A stretch of 64,000 bases of DNA, taken from Luteimonas sp. YGD11-2. GTDB lineage: Bacteria > Pseudomonadota > Gammaproteobacteria > Xanthomonadales > Xanthomonadaceae. The position numbers were made by a program, and so were the translations under genes. Of the stretch, positions 62,236-64,000 are shown piece after piece. The stretch spans positions 372,001 through 436,000 of the forward strand of contig NZ_CP035376.1 in the NCBI RefSeq assembly GCF_004118975.1. Direction: 5' to 3'. Below the pieces are notes generated by a model. It saw only the letters and a program-made list of their open reading frames with translations. It did not search any database and was not told the DNA's origin. Position 1 is the stretch's first letter. Each line of letters opens with the position of its first letter.

Positions 62236-63140
62236 CGTTGAAATCGCATCTGGGGCTGCCCGAGCACGTCCGTCCCAAGGTGGACTCGCTGGCCGCATCA
62301 CTGTTGGACGCGGCCCGGGCGGGGAACGGGCAACTGTACGCGATTGTGGATCTTGCGGCCGCAGAACATGCGTCCGCCTGGCTGACCTTGCTGAAACGCG
62401 AAGGAACTGCTCGGAACCTGTTTGTCTCCCAGCCGGAAGCGGCTGCGGAATCGCTTGCCGCGTGGCTGATCCCGCTTGGCTCAGGTGCGGCCTGCAATGA
62501 AGTCTTGTTGGGCTTCAGTGTGGCCCAGGCGCTCCTGTCCGACAGCGTGTCCTGGCTGGTGAGCGCACTGCCGACGTCGGAGATGACGCACCGCCTGTCC
62601 AGGCGCCTGACTGCGCGGCTGGATCAAGGTGATGCCCTGTTCCGCTACTACGACCCACGCCTGCTTCCTGTCATTCACAAGGAGTGGAGCGGGTCGGAAA
62701 CGCATTACTACTTCGACCTGGGAAGCACATGGCACTATCTGGACAGCTCCTTCGATCTGCAGGCCCTGCCGCTCGTGCCACCTGGTGGATCGGACAGCTT
62801 CGCGCCACCACTGCGGGTGTCTCCCAGCCAGCACCAGGCGCTGCAATCGATCTCGGAGCTCCGTCAACTGGTAAGGCTGCTGGGCCTGCGCAAGCCTGAC
62901 GCGTTCTACCGGATCGATCCGGCCCTCCGGCTGGACTTCGTCGCCTCTCAGCGCTTGAACGCCGCGGGCTGCGGCATCACGAAGTTCATCGATCTCCTCC
63001 ACTACTGCGAGTTCGCGATGGACCATGCGGAAGACTTTCACCAACGAGTCGAATGGCAGGTCGTCTGGGAACGGATGCGGTCCTCCAAGGCAAGCCTCTC
63101 GACTGTCGTGCGGGAATCCGGAATTGGAGAAGAAACTTGA
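62232..63140 (+). CDS. DUF4123 T6SS effector adaptor (Tap/TEC-type)
   Basis: 302 residues. The DUF4123 domain covers about 38-160 ('GQLYAIVDLAAAEHA', 'APLGS'-type 'WLIPLGSG', 'LFRYYDPRLLPVI'), the module that loads a cargo effector onto VgrG. The remaining ~140 residues ('LRQLVRLLGLRKPDAFYRI') are of unrecognised type and could contact the cargo. ATG 62232 overlaps the vgrG stop. From this gene on, hand-counted lines give about 57-62% GC against about 73% in the body of vgrG, so the cargo part looks imported. Confidence 0.85.
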   Translation: MTLKSHLGLPEHVRPKVDSLAASLLDAARAGNGQLYAIVDLAAAEHASAWLTLLKREGTARNLFVSQPEAAAESLAAWLIPLGSGAACNEVLLGFSVAQALLSDSVSWLVSALPTSEMTHRLSRRLTARLDQGDALFRYYDPRLLPVIHKEWSGSETHYYFDLGSTWHYLDSSFDLQALPLVPPGGSDSFAPPLRVSPSQHQALQSISELRQLVRLLGLRKPDAFYRIDPALRLDFVASQRLNAAGCGITKFIDLLHYCEFAMDHAEDFHQRVEWQVVWERMRSSKASLSTVVRESGIGEET

Positions 63141-63694
63141 AGACAAAGATGCTGGCCACCCTCCTGCTGGCGTCCGGTCTGTGCAGCTCCCCAGGCGCGG
63201 TCCAGTCACAAAACCCGGAACATGACGAAGAACCCGCGATGACGGAACCGACCCTCCAGCCAGATCGTGAGCAGGCGCTGGTTGCCTATGTGCAGGGGCG
63301 ATTCAATCGCATCCGGGAGTCAGTGGATCGAGACCGTGCCGAGGCGCGTCGCTATATGAGCCCCAAGCTCGCCGAGTGGTACGAGGCCCAGTTCAAACCG
63401 TCCGTTGCGCTGGCGGAGTTCAAAGCCTGCAACGAGTGCGAGGAGTTCAGCGTCACGATTACCCGAATGCGGCACGAACTCCGGGAGGACGACGATTTCG
63501 GCCGGAACGATTACGCCACGAACATCAGCTATATCGAGTTCGTAACTGTCCCATTGGCGCCGCAGGATGCCGAACCGCGATCAATGGCGGTGAAACTTCT
63601 CTGGAGACCCAAGTCGTTCATCGCGAAAGGAGACATACCTCTGGAGATCGATCTCGAGGAAATGCTGGTGCGACGGACAAGGGTGTCGATGTGA
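63137..63694 (+). CDS. Secreted 185-residue protein of the vgrG module
   Basis: Start TTG 63137 overlaps the adaptor stop and has GGAGAAG 5 nt upstream; ATG 63149 is the alternative. A Sec signal peptide ('KTKMLATLLLASGLCSSPGA') ends near residue 24 without a lipobox, so the product is periplasmic. The mature part is mixed and acidic-basic, with 'RDRAEARRYMSPKLAEWYEA', a CNEC pair and a C-terminal strand region. I do not recognise a toxin motif. Its position next to an adaptor suggests an immunity protein or a small effector; which one is open. Confidence 0.7.
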   Translation: MKTKMLATLLLASGLCSSPGAVQSQNPEHDEEPAMTEPTLQPDREQALVAYVQGRFNRIRESVDRDRAEARRYMSPKLAEWYEAQFKPSVALAEFKACNECEEFSVTITRMRHELREDDDFGRNDYATNISYIEFVTVPLAPQDAEPRSMAVKLLWRPKSFIAKGDIPLEIDLEEMLVRRTRVSM

Positions 63695-64000
63695 TGGCCC
63701 GCTGGCTTGCTTCGCTCTTCGGGGCTTGGCTCCTGGCGGGATTAGTGGCTTGCCAGGGAGGATCGAATGCTCATGGCAGCGCTGACTCCCACACCTATCG
63801 CAGCAACGGACCGGTGCAATTGCCCATTCAGGGTTTCAACTACACCGACCGCACGATCAGCAGTTTCCATGTCGATGGCACATGGGGAGGCAATCTGTTC
63901 GTAAGTCGACGCGGAGCTGGCGGCGGCAAATCCGCCTGTTGCGTCGATTGGTACGACCTGTTGCACCGCGAGCTCCCAAAGCCCTACACAATCCGCTGGA
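63694..64000 (+). CDS. DUF3304-type lipoprotein, cut by the window edge
   Basis: At least 102 residues are visible before the sequence ends. The start ATG 63694 overlaps the previous stop by one base (an in-frame GTG is at 63691). A lipobox 'AGLVAC' gives Cys20. The mature part has 'GFNYTDRTISSFHVDG', 'GGNLFVSRRGAGGGKSACC' and 'VDWYDLLHRELPKPYTIRW', which match my memory of DUF3304 lipoproteins, often found as several copies in vgrG-linked cargo loci. Anchored lipoproteins in that position are candidate immunity proteins. The 3' end lies outside the window. Confidence 0.75.
   Translation, partial: MARWLASLFGAWLLAGLVACQGGSNAHGSADSHTYRSNGPVQLPIQGFNYTDRTISSFHVDGTWGGNLFVSRRGAGGGKSACCVDWYDLLHRELPKPYTIRW

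Overview
This is a 64 kb stretch of a GC-rich chromosome (about 70% GC in the lines I counted by hand). It looks like a gammaproteobacterium of the Xanthomonadaceae/Lysobacteraceae (Luteimonas/Lysobacter/Xanthomonas type). The reasons are the gene content and order: algZ-algR-hemC, opgD-opgH, lptM-dapF-DUF484-xerC-hslVU, and mreBCD-mrdA-rodA-mltB-rlpA-dacC. Intergenic hairpin repeats and a Tat-type OpgD fit the same group. The species call is inference. I found no rRNA, tRNA, CRISPR array, prophage or insertion sequence.

Layout. 0-13 kb: three c-di-GMP proteins (CSS-EAL, MASE1-PAS-GGDEF, stand-alone EAL), a luciferase-like oxidoreductase, a degenerate PIG-L-like protein, a cytoplasmic GH3 glucosidase behind a LacI-type operator, and an mrfA-mrfB (yprA-yprB) helicase/exonuclease pair. 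13-20.5 kb: a homologue of the Anabaena sensory rhodopsin transducer, the osmoregulated periplasmic glucan genes opgD-opgH, an esterase, the AlgZ/AlgR two-component pair and hemC. 20.4-28 kb: two tandem DUF481-type outer-membrane proteins behind a second LacI-type operator, a DmsC-like membrane protein, an SLC13 permease, an FAD protein and a WYL regulator. 28-33 kb: two S9 serine peptidases and a DUF454 protein.

33-38.4 kb: lptM-dapF-DUF484-xerC, then hslVU behind a clear sigma-32 type promoter. 38.4-44 kb: a Phd-like antitoxin with a zeta-like kinase toxin, an acyltransferase, a SulP transporter with a universal stress protein, and a yeast-type cytosine deaminase homologue. 44-49.5 kb: ubiE, an M1 aminopeptidase lipoprotein, a second lipoprotein, a DUF998 protein and an adenosine-kinase-like PfkB kinase. 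49.7-59.3 kb: the rod-shape/elongasome cluster. 59.4-64 kb: a type VI secretion vgrG with its DUF4123 adaptor, a secreted 185-residue protein and a DUF3304 lipoprotein cut by the window edge. GC falls to roughly 57-62% after vgrG, which marks a likely horizontally acquired cargo module.

Most of the window is ordinary core genome. The parts most worth a second look are the vgrG cargo module, the Phd/zeta toxin-antitoxin pair and its promoter, a repeat element translated in frame inside mrfB, two matching LacI-type operators 16 kb apart, the orphan rhodopsin-transducer homologue, and a recurring -10 box placed 6-7 nt before the ATG that suggests leaderless mRNAs.
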